From NCBI RefSeq assembly GCF_014489595.1, contig NZ_CP060790.1, forward strand, positions 1,922,001 through 1,986,000: 64,000 bases of DNA, in the 5' to 3' direction. Positions 10,115 through 20,500 of the stretch are shown here, piece after piece. Both the position numbers and the translations under genes were made by a program. The first letter of the stretch is position 1. Each line of letters starts with the position of its first letter. Source of the stretch: Paenacidovorax monticola (lineage in GTDB: Bacteria > Pseudomonadota > Gammaproteobacteria > Burkholderiales > Burkholderiaceae_C). The notes under the pieces are model-generated. The model was not told the DNA's origin and did no database searches. It was given only the letters and a program-made list of their open reading frames with translations.

Positions 10115-12322
10115 TTATTGCTGTTGCTGCTGCTCGGCGCTCGCGCGGCCGTTGTCGCGAGGCTCGCGCGGTTCGCGGCGCTCGCCACGCTCGGCCGGCG
10201 CGGGGCGCTCGCTGCGCTCCATGCCCGCCGGACGCTCGGCCAGGGCCTTCATGGACAGCTTGACGCGGCCCTTGTCGTCGGTCTCGAGAACCTTGACCTT
10301 CACGATCTGGCCTTCGCTCAGGTAGTCGGTGACCTTCTCCACGCGCTCATGCGCGATCTGGCTGATGTGCAGCAGGCCGTCCTTGCCGGGCAGCAGATTG
10401 ACCAGCGCGCCGAAGTCCAGGATCTTGGTGACCGGGCCTTCGTAGATCTTGCCGATCTCGACCTCGGCCGTGATCTCCTCGATGCGGCGCTTGGCCTCGT
10501 CGGCCTTGGCGGAGTCGCTGGAGGCGATGGTGATGGTGCCGTCTTCCTCGATGTTGATCTGGCAGCCGGTCTCGTCGCACAGCGCACGGATGGTGGCGCC
10601 ACCCTTGCCGATCACGTCGCGGATCTTCTCGGGATTGATCTTCATCGTGAACAGCTTGGGCGCGAAGGACGAGATCTCGGCCTTGGCTTCGCCCATGGCC
10701 TCCTGCATCTTGCCCAGGATGTGCATACGCGCTTCCTTGGCCTGGGCCAGGGCGACCTGCATGATTTCCTTGGTGATGCCCTGGATCTTGATGTCCATCT
10801 GCAGCGCGGTGATGCCGTTGGTGGTGCCGGCCACCTTGAAGTCCATGTCGCCCAGGTGGTCCTCGTCGCCGAGGATGTCGGTCAGCACGGCGAAGCGGTT
10901 GTCTTCCTTGATCAGGCCCATGGCAATGCCGGCCACGTGGGCCTTCATCGGCACGCCGGCGTCCATCATCGACAGGCAGCCGCCACAGACCGAAGCCATG
11001 GACGAGGAGCCGTTCGACTCGGTGATCTCCGACACCACGCGGATGGTGTAGGGGAACTCTTCCTTGGTCGGCAGGCAGGCCACGAGGGCGCGCTTGGCCA
11101 GGCGGCCGTGGCCGATTTCACGGCGCTTGGTCGAGCCCATGCGGCCCACTTCGCCGGTGGCGAAGGGAGGCATGTTGTAGTGGAACAGGAAGCGGTCCTC
11201 GAACTCGCCGGCGAGCGCGTCGATGCGCTGCGCATCGCGCTCGGTCCCCAGCGTGGAGACCACCAGGGCCTGGGTCTCGCCGCGCGTGAACAGTGCCGAA
11301 CCGTGGGTACGAGGCAGCACGGAGTTGCGGATCTCGATGGGACGCACGGTGCGCGTGTCGCGGCCGTCGATGCGCGGCTCGCCTGCCAGGATCTGGCTGC
11401 GCACGATGCGCGCCTCGATCTCGAACAACATGTTGTCCACTTTGACGGCGTCGAACTCCACGCCCTGCGCGGTCAGGCCGGCCTTCACGGCGGCATAGGC
11501 CTCGCGGCAGGCCTGCGTACGCAGCTGCTTGTTGCGGTTCTGGTAGGCGGCGCGCAGTGCGCCTTCGGCCAGTTCGGTCACCTTGGCGATCAGGGCTTCG
11601 TCCTTGGCCTCGGGCTGCCAATCCCACACGGGCTTACCGGCGTCGCGCACCAGCTCATGGATGGCGTTGATGGCGATCTTGCCCTGCTCATGGCCGAACA
11701 CCACGGCGCCCAGCATCACGTCTTCGGACAGCTGCTGCGCCTCGGACTCCACCATCAGCACGGCAGCCTCGGTACCTGCGACCACGAGGTCCATCTGGCT
11801 GTTCTTGCGGGCGGTCTGGCCCGGGTTCAACACGTATTCGCCGTTGATGTAGCCCACGCGCGCCGCGCCGATGGGGCCATTGAACGGGATGCCCGACACG
11901 GCCAGCGCGGCGCTGGTGGCGATCATGGCAGCGATGTCAGCGTCCACTTCGGGATTCAGCGACACAGTGTGGATCACCACGTGCACTTCGTTGTAGAAGC
12001 CTTCGGGGAACAGCGGGCGGATCGGACGGTCGATCAGGCGGCTGGTCAGCGTCTCGAGCTCGCTGGGCTTGGCCTCGCGCTTGAAGAAGCTGCCCGGGAT
12101 CTTGCCGGCGGCATAGGTCTTCTCGATGTAGTCCACCGTGAGGGGGAAGAAGTCCTGGCCGGGCTTGGCCGACTTGGATGCCACCACGGTGGCCAGCACC
12201 ACGGTGTCATCGATGTTCACCAGCACGGCGCCGGTTGCCTGGCGGGCGATTTCGCCAGTCTCCATGACGACGGTCTTGTCGCCCCACTGGAAGCTCTTGG
12301 TGACTTTGTTGAAGAGGCTCAT
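10115..12322 (-). CDS. pnp: Polyribonucleotide nucleotidyltransferase (PNPase)
   Basis: Phosphorolytic 3'-5' exoribonuclease of the RNA degradosome. The 735-residue protein has two RNase PH domains (about 1-220 and 310-540). A KH domain ([18 protein letters not shown]) and an S1 domain ([20 protein letters not shown]) follow. The C-terminal tail is Arg/Glu-rich and ends in five glutamines. A Shine-Dalgarno GGAG lies at 12328-12331. The leader contains two strong hairpins, discussed separately, consistent with the RNase III/PNPase autoregulation known in enterobacteria. rpsO lies upstream, as in most bacteria. Confidence 0.97.
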   Translation of the reverse strand: MSLFNKVTKSFQWGDKTVVMETGEIARQATGAVLVNIDDTVVLATVVASKSAKPGQDFFPLTVDYIEKTYAAGKIPGSFFKREAKPSELETLTSRLIDRPIRPLFPEGFYNEVHVVIHTVSLNPEVDADIAAMIATSAALAVSGIPFNGPIGAARVGYINGEYVLNPGQTARKNSQMDLVVAGTEAAVLMVESEAQQLSEDVMLGAVVFGHEQGKIAINAIHELVRDAGKPVWDWQPEAKDEALIAKVTELAEGALRAAYQNRNKQLRTQACREAYAAVKAGLTAQGVEFDAVKVDNMLFEIEARIVRSQILAGEPRIDGRDTRTVRPIEIRNSVLPRTHGSALFTRGETQALVVSTLGTERDAQRIDALAGEFEDRFLFHYNMPPFATGEVGRMGSTKRREIGHGRLAKRALVACLPTKEEFPYTIRVVSEITESNGSSSMASVCGGCLSMMDAGVPMKAHVAGIAMGLIKEDNRFAVLTDILGDEDHLGDMDFKVAGTTNGITALQMDIKIQGITKEIMQVALAQAKEARMHILGKMQEAMGEAKAEISSFAPKLFTMKINPEKIRDVIGKGGATIRALCDETGCQINIEEDGTITIASSDSAKADEAKRRIEEITAEVEIGKIYEGPVTKILDFGALVNLLPGKDGLLHISQIAHERVEKVTDYLSEGQIVKVKVLETDDKGRVKLSMKALAERPAGMERSERPAPAERGERREPREPRDNGRASAEQQQQQ

Positions 12323-12341
12323 GAATGCTCCTTGATTGATA

Positions 12342-12361
12342 GCTGGCTACGCAGAGCCAGC
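12342..12361 (-). promoter_or_regulatory. pnp leader hairpin 1
   Basis: GCTGGCT (12342-12348) and AGCCAGC (12355-12361) form a perfect seven-base stem with a six-base loop. It sits 20 bases upstream of the pnp ATG, close to the Shine-Dalgarno sequence and overlapping an AGCTAT motif. It could affect ribosome access or pnp mRNA stability. Role inferred. Confidence 0.55.
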
Positions 12362-12392
12362 AAGCACCGGAGTGCAATCCAGAACACGATGC

Positions 12393-12430
12393 CATTCCAG
12401 CGGCCCTGGCCCGGCAGGGCCATTGGAATG
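12393..12430 (-). promoter_or_regulatory. pnp leader hairpin 2, RNase III-type
   Basis: CATTCCA (12393-12399) pairs with TGGAATG (12424-12430), and GGCCCTG (12402-12408) with CAGGGCC (12415-12421). A 2x2 internal loop separates the two parts. The fourteen-base-pair stem lies between the rpsO terminator and pnp and lacks a T tract. It resembles the long leader stem of E. coli pnp that RNase III cleaves before PNPase represses its own synthesis. Confidence 0.6.
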
Positions 12431-12464
12431 ACACAGCTTCGCTCTGCTATTGCGGCTCCGAAGT

Positions 12465-12502
12465 AAAAAACGCCTGAGCTAGCGGACTAACCCAGGCGTT
12501 TT
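12465..12502 (-). terminator. Intrinsic terminator of rpsO
   Basis: CGCCTG (12471-12476) pairs with CAGGCG (12493-12498), and on the minus strand the stem is followed by six T (plus-strand A at 12465-12470). It lies 16 bases past the rpsO stop and upstream of pnp. It should limit, but need not abolish, read-through from rpsO into pnp. The other side carries TTTT, so it may work in both directions. Confidence 0.8.
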
Positions 12503-12517
12503 GGCATGCTGGTACGC

Positions 12518-12784
12518 TTACTTGCGCAGGCCCAGCTTGGCGATCAGCGCGGTGTAGCGGTCAGCGTCCTTGGACTTGAGGTAGTCCAGCAGCTTGCGGC
12601 GACGGCTCACCATGCGCAGCAGGCCGCGGCGACCGTGGTGGTCCTTGGCGTGCTGCTTGAAATGGGGGGTCAGCTCGTTGATACGGGCCGTGAGCAGGGC
12701 AACCTGCACCTCGGGACTACCCGTGTCATTGGCAGCGCGGGCATTGGCCTTGACGACTTCGGCCTTGATGGAAGCGGCGATCAT
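12518..12784 (-). CDS. rpsO: 30S ribosomal protein S15
   Basis: An 88-residue small-subunit protein binding 16S rRNA at the three-way junction. The start at 12784 ([15 protein letters not shown]) gives the standard length. The conserved [18 protein letters not shown] and [16 protein letters not shown] motifs are present. The Shine-Dalgarno AAGGAAAAA is adjacent. An in-frame extension upstream to 12889 is not supported. The pairing with pnp is conserved. Confidence 0.97.
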   Translation of the reverse strand: MIAASIKAEVVKANARAANDTGSPEVQVALLTARINELTPHFKQHAKDHHGRRGLLRMVSRRRKLLDYLKSKDADRYTALIAKLGLRK

Positions 12785-12898
12785 TGGTTTTTCCTTGGGA
12801 TATATGGCCCGCGCGGCAAGCGCTGGCCATGGTTTTTTACTTGCGCCCAGGGCTGGAACGGCCACGGACGTGCGTCTTGCACCATGCAAAACCTAATG

Positions 12899-12904
12899 AT
12901 TATA
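12899..12904 (-). promoter_or_regulatory. Candidate -10 element for rpsO
   Basis: A perfect TATAAT on the minus strand, about 115 bases upstream of rpsO, at the very end of the upstream aminotransferase gene. No convincing -35 hexamer is visible at the right distance. It is reported as a possible promoter only. Confidence 0.3.
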
Positions 12905-14057
12905 CCCCGAGCCAATTTCTGAGCCGATCCACCCCCTGTACGAGGCGCCCGGTATCGCGCGAGGCGAAGCACCAGCGCAGCCAGCCCTGCCCCTCATCGC
13001 CAAAGGCATTGCCCGGCGCCAAGCCCAGCCCCGCCTCGGCCACGAGCCGCTTGGCCAGCGCCAGAGAGTCGCCCCGCCCTTCCAGGCTGAAGAAGGCGTA
13101 CATGCCGCCCCTGGCCGCGGCCACCTGCACGCCCGGCACGGCCTGCAGCAAGGGCACGAGCGTGTCGCGGCACTGGCGCAGATGGGCCACCACGCGGGGC
13201 GTGATCTCCTCCGCCATCCCCAGCGCCGCAACACCCGCGCGCTGCGTGAACACACTGGCGCAGGACGTATTGAACTCCACAAGCTTGCCCATGTGGGGCG
13301 CCATGGAGGGTGGCATGACGAGCCAGCCCAGGCGCCAGCCCGTCATCAGAAAGCTCTTGGAGAAGCTGTGCACCACCACCAAACGGTCTTCGGGCTCGGC
13401 GATATCGAGAAAGCTGGGAGCGCAGCCCCGGGACGTCAGCTCGTAGTACAGGCGCTCGTACACCTCGTCCGCCAGGATCCAGGTCCCCGTGCGGCGGCAA
13501 CGCTCCAGGATCGCCCGTTGTTCTTCCGCCGAGAGCGTCCAGCCCGTCGGATTGTTGGGCGCATTGAGCACCAGCAGCCGCGTGCGCGGGTTCACGGCTT
13601 CCAGCAGTTCCTGCAGGTCCAGCCCCCAGGCGCCACCCTCCCCGGGCTTCAGGGAGACTTGGCGCAGACGCGCGCCCATGATGAGCGGCTGCGCTACCAG
13701 ATTGGGCCACACCGGAGTGACCACCACGACTTCATCGCCTGCGTCCACCAGTGCCTGCGAGGCCAGCATCAGGGCGTTCACACCGCCAGAGGTAATGGCG
13801 ATGCGGTCATCCGACACAGAGCGGTGCAGACCGCTCATATAGCACGCCACCGCCTGGCGCAACTCCGGAAGCCCCAGGTTGTGGGCGTAGAAGGTCTCCC
13901 CCCGCTCCAGCGATGCGATGGCCGCCTGGCGCACCGCCAGGGGCGTGACTTCGTCACTTTCGCCAAACCAGAATGCTAAAACATCGGCGCGGCCCATGCC
14001 GGCGTTGGCGACTTCGCGGATGCGGGATTCTTCGAGGTTCAGGACGGTGGAGCGCAT
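12900..14057 (-). CDS. PLP-dependent aminotransferase, class I/II
   Basis: Fold-type I aminotransferase of 385 residues, similar in layout to aspartate/aromatic aminotransferases. Visible landmarks are the cofactor-stacking region TSGGVNALMLASQAL and the NAPNNPTGWTLS motif. The lysine in HSFSKSFLMTGWRLGW should form the Schiff base with PLP. The amino donor cannot be deduced. The start at 14057 (MRSTVLNLEES) is my choice, and an in-frame ATG at 14084 would add nine residues. The gene is divergent from the small gene at 14103 and upstream of rpsO. Confidence 0.88.
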   Translation of the reverse strand: MRSTVLNLEESRIREVANAGMGRADVLAFWFGESDEVTPLAVRQAAIASLERGETFYAHNLGLPELRQAVACYMSGLHRSVSDDRIAITSGGVNALMLASQALVDAGDEVVVVTPVWPNLVAQPLIMGARLRQVSLKPGEGGAWGLDLQELLEAVNPRTRLLVLNAPNNPTGWTLSAEEQRAILERCRRTGTWILADEVYERLYYELTSRGCAPSFLDIAEPEDRLVVVHSFSKSFLMTGWRLGWLVMPPSMAPHMGKLVEFNTSCASVFTQRAGVAALGMAEEITPRVVAHLRQCRDTLVPLLQAVPGVQVAAARGGMYAFFSLEGRGDSLALAKRLVAEAGLGLAPGNAFGDEGQGWLRWCFASRDTGRLVQGVDRLRNWLGV

Positions 14058-14102
14058 GGCAGGATGAATGACAAAGGATGCCATCCTACTTCCGGAGATC
14101 CC

Positions 14103-14348
14103 ATGCCTCACAAATTCACCATCCAGGCCTGTGCGTTGAGCCTGCTAATGGCGCTCAGCCTCACTGCGCCACAAACCGCCGCAGCCAAGCGCAAGGGTAG
14201 CGAGGCCACCATGCAAAAGAAGTCCACCAAGGCCAAGCAACCACGGAGTTCATCAGAAGAAAGCACGGCAGAGCGCGATCGCAGGCTGTACCGGGAATGC
14301 AAGGGCAGGCCCAACGCAGGAGCCTGTCTGGGCTACGCCAAGCCTTGA
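14103..14348 (+). CDS. Small secreted basic protein, unknown function
   Basis: An 81-residue protein starting MPHKFTIQACALSLLMALSL, with a hydrophobic signal-peptide core ending near APQTAAA. The mature part is Lys/Ser/Arg-rich and ends with two cysteines in ECKGRPNAGACLGYAKP. A GGAGA Shine-Dalgarno sequence lies shortly before the ATG. An in-frame ATG at 14064 would bury the signal peptide and is less likely. It shares a short divergent promoter region with the aminotransferase. I do not recognise the family. Confidence 0.6.
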   Translation: MPHKFTIQACALSLLMALSLTAPQTAAAKRKGSEATMQKKSTKAKQPRSSSEESTAERDRRLYRECKGRPNAGACLGYAKP

Positions 14349-14460
14349 GGGCAAAACCTTCAAATGGCAACCAATGCAAGCAAACCGGTTGTCATGTAAC
14401 AAAAACCACTCATCCTTAGCCCCTCTCCGGCAAATGAACACATGCATACCATGATTGCAT

Positions 14461-15018
14461 GTGCCCCACCCCATCCCCCCTCGCATACATGCCCGAGGCT
14501 TCACTGCCATTGAGCTGATGGTGGTGGTCGCCATCATGGCGATCCTGACGGCGCTGGCGGCGCCCAGCTTCACCCCCATCATCGAACGCTGGCGTGTGCG
14601 ACAAGCGGTAGAGGGACTGCAGTCCACTCTGTACTACGCACGGTCAGAGGCTATCAAGCGCGGGGGCAATGTCATCATCCAGAAAAATACCAACGATGCT
14701 ACTTGCACAGCATCGGGTGGCGCTGATAGCTGGGACTGCGGCTGGCATGTCTGGGTGGACGCCAATGGCGACGGCACCTTTCAAAGCAGCGAGCTCCTTC
14801 AGCGCTTCAACACCCCAGCCAAGGTGCAAGTCACCCGCAGCAGCTCCCAGGCCTCCATCAAATTGAACCGCTGGGGCCTAACCACTGGACCGTTCGTGGG
14901 ATTCTCCCTTGTACCGCAGAGCAAGGGTGTGTCAGACCCTGCCGCACGGGGTGTCTGCATGAGTTCTGGCGGGCGCATCCGCGTCATTCCCCCAGATGAA
15001 ATTCCCTGCAAGGGATGA
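14461..15018 (+). CDS. fimT: Type IV pilus minor pilin, GspH/FimT family
   Basis: First gene of the pilus cluster, encoding a minor pilin thought to prime pilus assembly. A short basic leader is followed by the prepilin peptidase site G/FTAIEL and a long hydrophobic helix (VVVAIMAILTALAAPSF). The globular part holds Cys pairs and a C-terminal ICMSSGG-like strand (GVCMSSGGRIRV). A stop at 14452-14454 leaves only TTG (14455) or GTG (14461) as start. I use GTG, giving 185 residues. The stop overlaps the pilV start by ATGA. Confidence 0.85.
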   Translation: MPHPIPPRIHARGFTAIELMVVVAIMAILTALAAPSFTPIIERWRVRQAVEGLQSTLYYARSEAIKRGGNVIIQKNTNDATCTASGGADSWDCGWHVWVDANGDGTFQSSELLQRFNTPAKVQVTRSSSQASIKLNRWGLTTGPFVGFSLVPQSKGVSDPAARGVCMSSGGRIRVIPPDEIPCKG

Positions 15019-15689
15019 ACCCTATGAAGCACCCCGCTATCCGTAGCCAGCTTGGCATCACCTTGTTGGAGTCCCTGGTCGCCATTGTCGTTGCAGCCCT
15101 GGGCATCTTGGGCATCCTCGGGGTGCAGATGCGGACATTGGCCGACACGCAAACCAGCGTGCGCCGCGCGCAGGCCATTCGCCTGATTGAAGACCTTGGC
15201 GAACGTATGAAGGTCAATCCCAACGCCTTAGGCAATCTCAATAACTACGCCATTGGCTGGGGAACAGCCACAGGATCGCCACCACTCACGCCACAAGCGT
15301 CCAAACAATGCGACTCCGCAACATGCTCTCACGCCGAACTGGCTGCCTACGATCTGCGGGAATGGAAGCGTGCCGTGGAACGCACCCTGCCCCTTGGTGA
15401 CGCCCGCATCTTTGTCGCCCCAGGAGAGGGCACTGCAGAAAACCGTCGGCAATTGGGCGTGATGATCAGTTGGCGCGAAAACGAGCGTGATAGTAGTGGC
15501 GCTTACAACGACCGCATCGACACCACCAAGATCATTGCCGCCGACAACTCCGTCAGTGAAGCTGGCGACACCGTCACCTGCCCAGCAGATCGCACCTGCC
15601 ATCTTCAGTACATCCCCGTCAGCGCCCGCTGTGCTCCGTATTTCAAGGGAGCGGAAGTCCAGTATTTCTGCCCGGGGCCCAAGTCATGA
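15015..15689 (+). CDS. pilV: Type IV pilus modification/minor pilin PilV
   Basis: A 224-residue minor pilin. The class III signal reads RSQLG/ITLLESLVAIVVAALG, then the usual alpha-helix runs into QMRTLADTQTSVRRAQAIRL. The C-terminal half holds several cysteines, probably in disulfides. It is translationally coupled at both ends (ATGA overlaps with fimT and pilW). Members of this set form the pilus tip complex with PilW, PilX and PilY1. Confidence 0.88.
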   Translation: MNPMKHPAIRSQLGITLLESLVAIVVAALGILGILGVQMRTLADTQTSVRRAQAIRLIEDLGERMKVNPNALGNLNNYAIGWGTATGSPPLTPQASKQCDSATCSHAELAAYDLREWKRAVERTLPLGDARIFVAPGEGTAENRRQLGVMISWRENERDSSGAYNDRIDTTKIIAADNSVSEAGDTVTCPADRTCHLQYIPVSARCAPYFKGAEVQYFCPGPKS

Positions 15690-16618
15690 CATCAAAGACG
15701 ATCTTCACCTTCGCTCACCATACTGGTTTTGCTGAATCTACAGGCATCGGAAACCGGCGAGTCCAACGTGGCGTCACTTTGATTGAGCTGCTGATCGGCA
15801 TCTCTATCGGCCTGCTCACCATTGCTGTGGCCATGGGAGCACTGATGGTGTCACGAGGTGTCAGCGGCACCGTCAGCGACGCCAGCCAACTGCAGCAGCA
15901 AGCCGCCTACGTGTTCCGCACCATCGCTCAGCAAGTACGGCAAACAGGTTCACTGCGGCTCAACTTGGCAGCTACGAAACCAGGCATAGCCGATGCAGCC
16001 ATTCAGATTGCGGACCTCGTGGCGTTTGAAACCGCCGAGGGGGATTTCAACCCGGCGAGAGTCGTCAGCGGTACTAGCAACAGTCTCACTGTGGGCTACC
16101 GCAGCTATATCGATACCCTGCATGCCTTCGCAGCAGACCCAGACACCCCCGGCAAGGGATCCCTGCTCAGCGACTGCATGGGTCAGAAAAAAACGGCCAG
16201 CGACACCCTCGCTCAAAGCACCTTTACCCTGAACTCCACTACAAGCGAATTGCGCTGCACGAGCTTTCAGAACACGCAGCCACAGCCCATTGCCCAGAAC
16301 ATCGCCAACTTCCAGGTGCGCTACCTCATGCAGACAGCAGCAGGCTCAGGATCCCCCCAAATCCAGTATGTCAGCGCTGCAACAGTGGGCAACAGCACGA
16401 ACCCCAACTGGGCACAGATCGTTGGCGTGGAGGCCTGCTTGGTACTTTATGGCAGCGAGGCCATCGATCTCCCCGCAGGCACTACCTACACCGACTGCGA
16501 TGGTGCAACCCAAGTCGATATAAACACCCTTCCTGCCCCACGCACACGGCGCATGCATATGGTTTTTCGCAATGTGTACCAGTTACGCAGCCAAGGACTG
16601 GTTGGCTCGGCACTCTAA
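15686..16618 (+). CDS. pilW: Type IV pilus minor pilin PilW
   Basis: A 310-residue PilW-family pilin, larger than the others as usual. A long N-terminal leader (about 30 residues) precedes the processing site VQRG/VTLIELLIGISIGLL. The mature helix continues through ALMVSRGVSGTVSDASQLQ. The C-terminal region contains paired cysteines and an Arg-rich end. It overlaps pilV by four bases and is followed by pilX after 18 bases. Confidence 0.87.
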   Translation: MTSKTIFTFAHHTGFAESTGIGNRRVQRGVTLIELLIGISIGLLTIAVAMGALMVSRGVSGTVSDASQLQQQAAYVFRTIAQQVRQTGSLRLNLAATKPGIADAAIQIADLVAFETAEGDFNPARVVSGTSNSLTVGYRSYIDTLHAFAADPDTPGKGSLLSDCMGQKKTASDTLAQSTFTLNSTTSELRCTSFQNTQPQPIAQNIANFQVRYLMQTAAGSGSPQIQYVSAATVGNSTNPNWAQIVGVEACLVLYGSEAIDLPAGTTYTDCDGATQVDINTLPAPRTRRMHMVFRNVYQLRSQGLVGSAL

Positions 16619-16636
16619 CCCCCCACACAGCAGACC

Positions 16637-17416
16637 ATGCAACGCACACCCATCCTTCGACAGCAACGCCAAAAGCGCCCATTCCAGCACCAGCGCGGCA
16701 TATCACTGTTCGTCGTCATCGTCTTTGTTCTGCTGTCCATGCTATTGGCTCTATGGGCCTCACGCACAGCGCTGTTCAACGAAATGGTGGTGGGCAACGA
16801 TGCAGACTACCAACGCGCCTTTGAAGCTGCCCAAGCCCTGATACAAGACGCCGAGCTAGACGTGCGAGGGGAACGCGCCAACGGAAGCGCTTGCGTGATT
16901 ACCAATGCCGATACATGCCGCAGTGGCGCTGCCATCACCAAAGTCCCGCTGGAAGAACCAGAGGTAGGCCCCATGCTGGCCGCACTGGAAAACATCTCCG
17001 CCGGCCCCCGCTGCGCTCACGCCCTATGCGCCAAGCGCACGGGCCCACAGGATTTCTGGAACAACAGCAACACGGGCAACGGCATCACACTAGACCAGAT
17101 GATGACTGCAGACATAGGCGCTCGCTACGGTCAATACACCGGCGCCGAATACAAGACTGGTGACAAGCCCAGCAACCCCATTCTGACAGAGTGCGCTGCG
17201 GCAAACAGTCAAAACTGCAGGTATTGGATCGAAGTGCTGCCCTACAACGCCAGCGCCCGCAATTCGGGTTTGATTGCCAATCTCCCAAGTAACCAGTTGG
17301 CGCTGAGCCTCGTTCCCAACGTGGTCTACCGCATTACGGCACTGGCACAAGGTCGCAAGCCGGGTTCCCAGGTGGTGCTTCAGCAAACCTATGCCCGCCA
17401 GAAACTATTGGACTGA
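16637..17416 (+). CDS. pilX: Type IV pilus assembly protein PilX
   Basis: A 259-residue PilX-type pilin. The hydrophobic N-terminal segment QRG/ISLFVVIVFVLLSMLLALW follows a basic leader. The next helix (SRTALFNEMVVGNDADYQRAFEAAQALIQDAE) carries the E-rich pattern typical of PilX. The globular part has several Cys and ends QQTYARQKLLD, as PilX proteins commonly do. pilY1 starts 84 bases downstream. Confidence 0.86.
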   Translation: MQRTPILRQQRQKRPFQHQRGISLFVVIVFVLLSMLLALWASRTALFNEMVVGNDADYQRAFEAAQALIQDAELDVRGERANGSACVITNADTCRSGAAITKVPLEEPEVGPMLAALENISAGPRCAHALCAKRTGPQDFWNNSNTGNGITLDQMMTADIGARYGQYTGAEYKTGDKPSNPILTECAAANSQNCRYWIEVLPYNASARNSGLIANLPSNQLALSLVPNVVYRITALAQGRKPGSQVVLQQTYARQKLLD

Positions 17417-17500
17417 AGCAGTCATGAAAAGCCAGCTTACTGCGCTTACGACATGAGTCTTGCGGATCAAAGAATCAGTAAATCCGAACTGGAGCACCCC

Positions 17501-20500
17501 ATGCCCCACCCCATTCCTTCTCGCTTTCCTCAAACCCTGCTCGCCCTTGCAATCGGTACGATGCTGGCTCCCCCATGCAGTTGGGCACTGGACTTTGCCA
17601 ACGCACCACCCGGCACAGTAGATCCCTATGTGGCGCCCAACGTCATTATTTCGCTGGATGATTCGGGCAGTATGGGATGGGCGATTTCCTCGAAGGACAC
17701 TCGCACCCGCATGACGGTGCTGAAGAGTTCGGTCAAGGAAGTTTTTGAAGATACCACCCTGCTGCCCAACGGAAAAATCCGTCTGGCTTGGCAGTCGATG
17801 TGGAACAACGGGAATTCACCGGGCGCAGGCAGCGTCAATTCCGGGTCCATGCAACAGAACTCAATGCGGCCGCTGGACGACACCCACCGTGCCAATTTTC
17901 TGGCCTTCATCAATGGCATGAAGGCCAACAATGGCACACCCACCCACAAGATGGTCACCCAGGCCGATGCCTATTTGAGAAGGGACCTGGGGACCAACAG
18001 CCCATGGGCCTCCAAGCCTGGTACGCAAGGTGAGCCCTACCTGGGATGCCGGCGCAACTACCACATTCTGCTGACTGATGGGGAATGGAACCAATCCCAA
18101 ACCGATACCAATCCAGCCAACTTTGACGGGACCAAAAGAACCCTGCCCGATGGCACGGCGTACGGGGACAGCGCCGTCTCCAACAACCTGGCACAAACCC
18201 GCCTCTACCGCGATGCCGAAACCACCTCGACGATTGCAGACTGGGCCTTCAAAAGCTGGGCAGACCCACTGCAACCTGAAAGTAGCCTAGAAGGCAAGCT
18301 CGCACTCCCTCCTTTGTATAACAACGCTCCGGCCTCTGAAACCTTTAAGAACCGCGTAACGGGGGCAACTGCGACTCTGAACAAATACTGGAACCCCCGC
18401 TACAACCCGGCCACTTGGGCGCACATGGTCACCTACACCATTGGTTATAGCGCCGACGCCCTTCCCGAAAAAAACTACAACTCCAGTGGCGCTGACAAGG
18501 GTGCCATTACTGCACCGACCTCCACCGTACCCTATGGCTACGATGGAAATTTTGCAGACTACGTGAATGGCACCTATGTCTGGCGGGCTGTGAGCAATGA
18601 CAGGGGTCACGACATGTGGCACGCGGCCCTCAATAGCCGCGGGTTGTTCTATGCCGTGGAAACCGGCGACGACCTGAAAAAAGCGTTCAGGGAAATCGTC
18701 CAGCAGATCAACACCGAGACCGAACCCGATCGCGGCAGCACCGCCACCAGCGGAAGCAATGCCACACGCAACGACGTTGGCCGCTTCACGGCCAACTACG
18801 ATCCAGAAAAATTCTGGAAAGGCTCCGTAGTTGGCGAACTGGTAAAAAAAGACCAAAGCACCGTGCCCAATCCAGACTGGCAAGGGAAAACGACAGCAGA
18901 CCGGCTGGATGAACTGAGCGGAGTGGATAACCGGCTGATCCTCAGTTGGAACAACACACTCGGCAAGGGGTGCCCTTCAAATGGACGAGTATCGACACCA
19001 CCCAGCAACTGCACTTGCAACGCAGCTCAGGCGGCGCAGACGAAGGGGCTGCCAAAGGCGAAAACCGCCTCAAATACCTTCGCGGCGACCGCAGTATGGA
19101 AGGCAAGGCATCGCCTGCCAACTACACCACTACCAAACCTTTCCGTGAACGCCAGTCACGCCAAGGAGATATTGTCAATTCCGAAGTGTGGTACGTGGGT
19201 GCTCCCGTGAGCAACTACGCTCTCAAAGGCTACGCAGCCTTTACGCGCGCCAACAAGGAGCGGCTGCCCATGATCTACGTGGGCGGTAATGATGGCATGC
19301 TCCATGGTTTCTCTGCCAAGAACGGTGCCGAGAAGATCGCCTATGTGCCTCGGGGCGTTATTCCTGCACTAGGCCGACTGTCCGACCCCGAATACAACAA
19401 TCGGCACCAGTACTACGTGGATGGATCGCCCATGACTGGTGACGTCGATGTAGGAGTGAACCCAGACGACCCGGCCTACGTGCCCAATTGGCGCACCATG
19501 CTGGTTGGCACGCTGGGAGCTGGAGGAAAGGGCTATTTCCTGTTGGACGTTACCACTCCTGGCACCAGCACGGACGAAGCTGGTAACTTTACCGAAGCTA
19601 ATGCAGGAGCCACAACCAACCCCATAGTGGTGATGGACAAAACCCGCCACGCCAGCGAAACCGTCGCCAATGTAGCCGACTGTGAAAACACAGCGATCAC
19701 CCCTGCGGCAAATCGGGAGGCATGCCTGGCTGCGGCTGACATAGGCCACATCTTCGCAAAACCCGTCATGGACGAGGTGAATCCTCAACGCACAACGCAA
19801 ATCACCCGCCTCAACAACAACCGCTGGGCGGTGGTCATGGGCAATGGCTACAACAGCAAGAGTGGGCGGCCCGTACTGCTGATCCAATACCTGGATGGCG
19901 ACCAGAAGCTGTTGCGCTTAGTGACCACCGGCACCACCACCACGGCCAATTGCGTGACTGACCCATTGAAGGGCAACAGCTGCGCCAACATCACAGACAA
20001 CGGTCTTTCAGCCCCACGCTTGGTCGATATCAATGGAGATGGCCGCCCCGATGTTGTCTATGCAGGTGACAACAAGGGCAATCTATGGAAATTCCTTGTT
20101 GCGTCCGATGACGACACTAAATGGGGTGTGGCGCAATGGGGCAGCAATGCCAATACCACGAACAACCACACAACGACAGGCACGCCGCTGTATACGGCAA
20201 AAGGCGGCACGGAGGGATCCCCCAACTCACGCACATTGCCCCAACCCATCACCACAGCGCCTACTGTGCGCGCCAATGACCGCAAGAAGGAAATCGATGG
20301 CGGCGGCGGCAAGAAGGAAATAGTGGCCGTGGGCGGCATGATGGTGGCATTCGGTACGGGCCGCAATGTGACCAAACTGGATCCACAAGACCCCAACAAA
20401 CAGACTCTGTACTCGGTGCTGGATAACACGCGCTACAAACTAGTAGGCACCAAGAAAGACCGAGTGGAGGTTTGTACATCGACCACGGACGACGACTGCA

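Noticed and set aside
10115..10135. The glutamine run at the end of pnp as an expansion or phase-variable repeat
   Set aside because: Only five residues at the C-terminus, with mixed codons. Too short to suggest slippage.
14349..14460. A sigma-54 promoter for the pilus cluster
   Set aside because: No GG-N10-GC element with the right spacing was seen before fimT.
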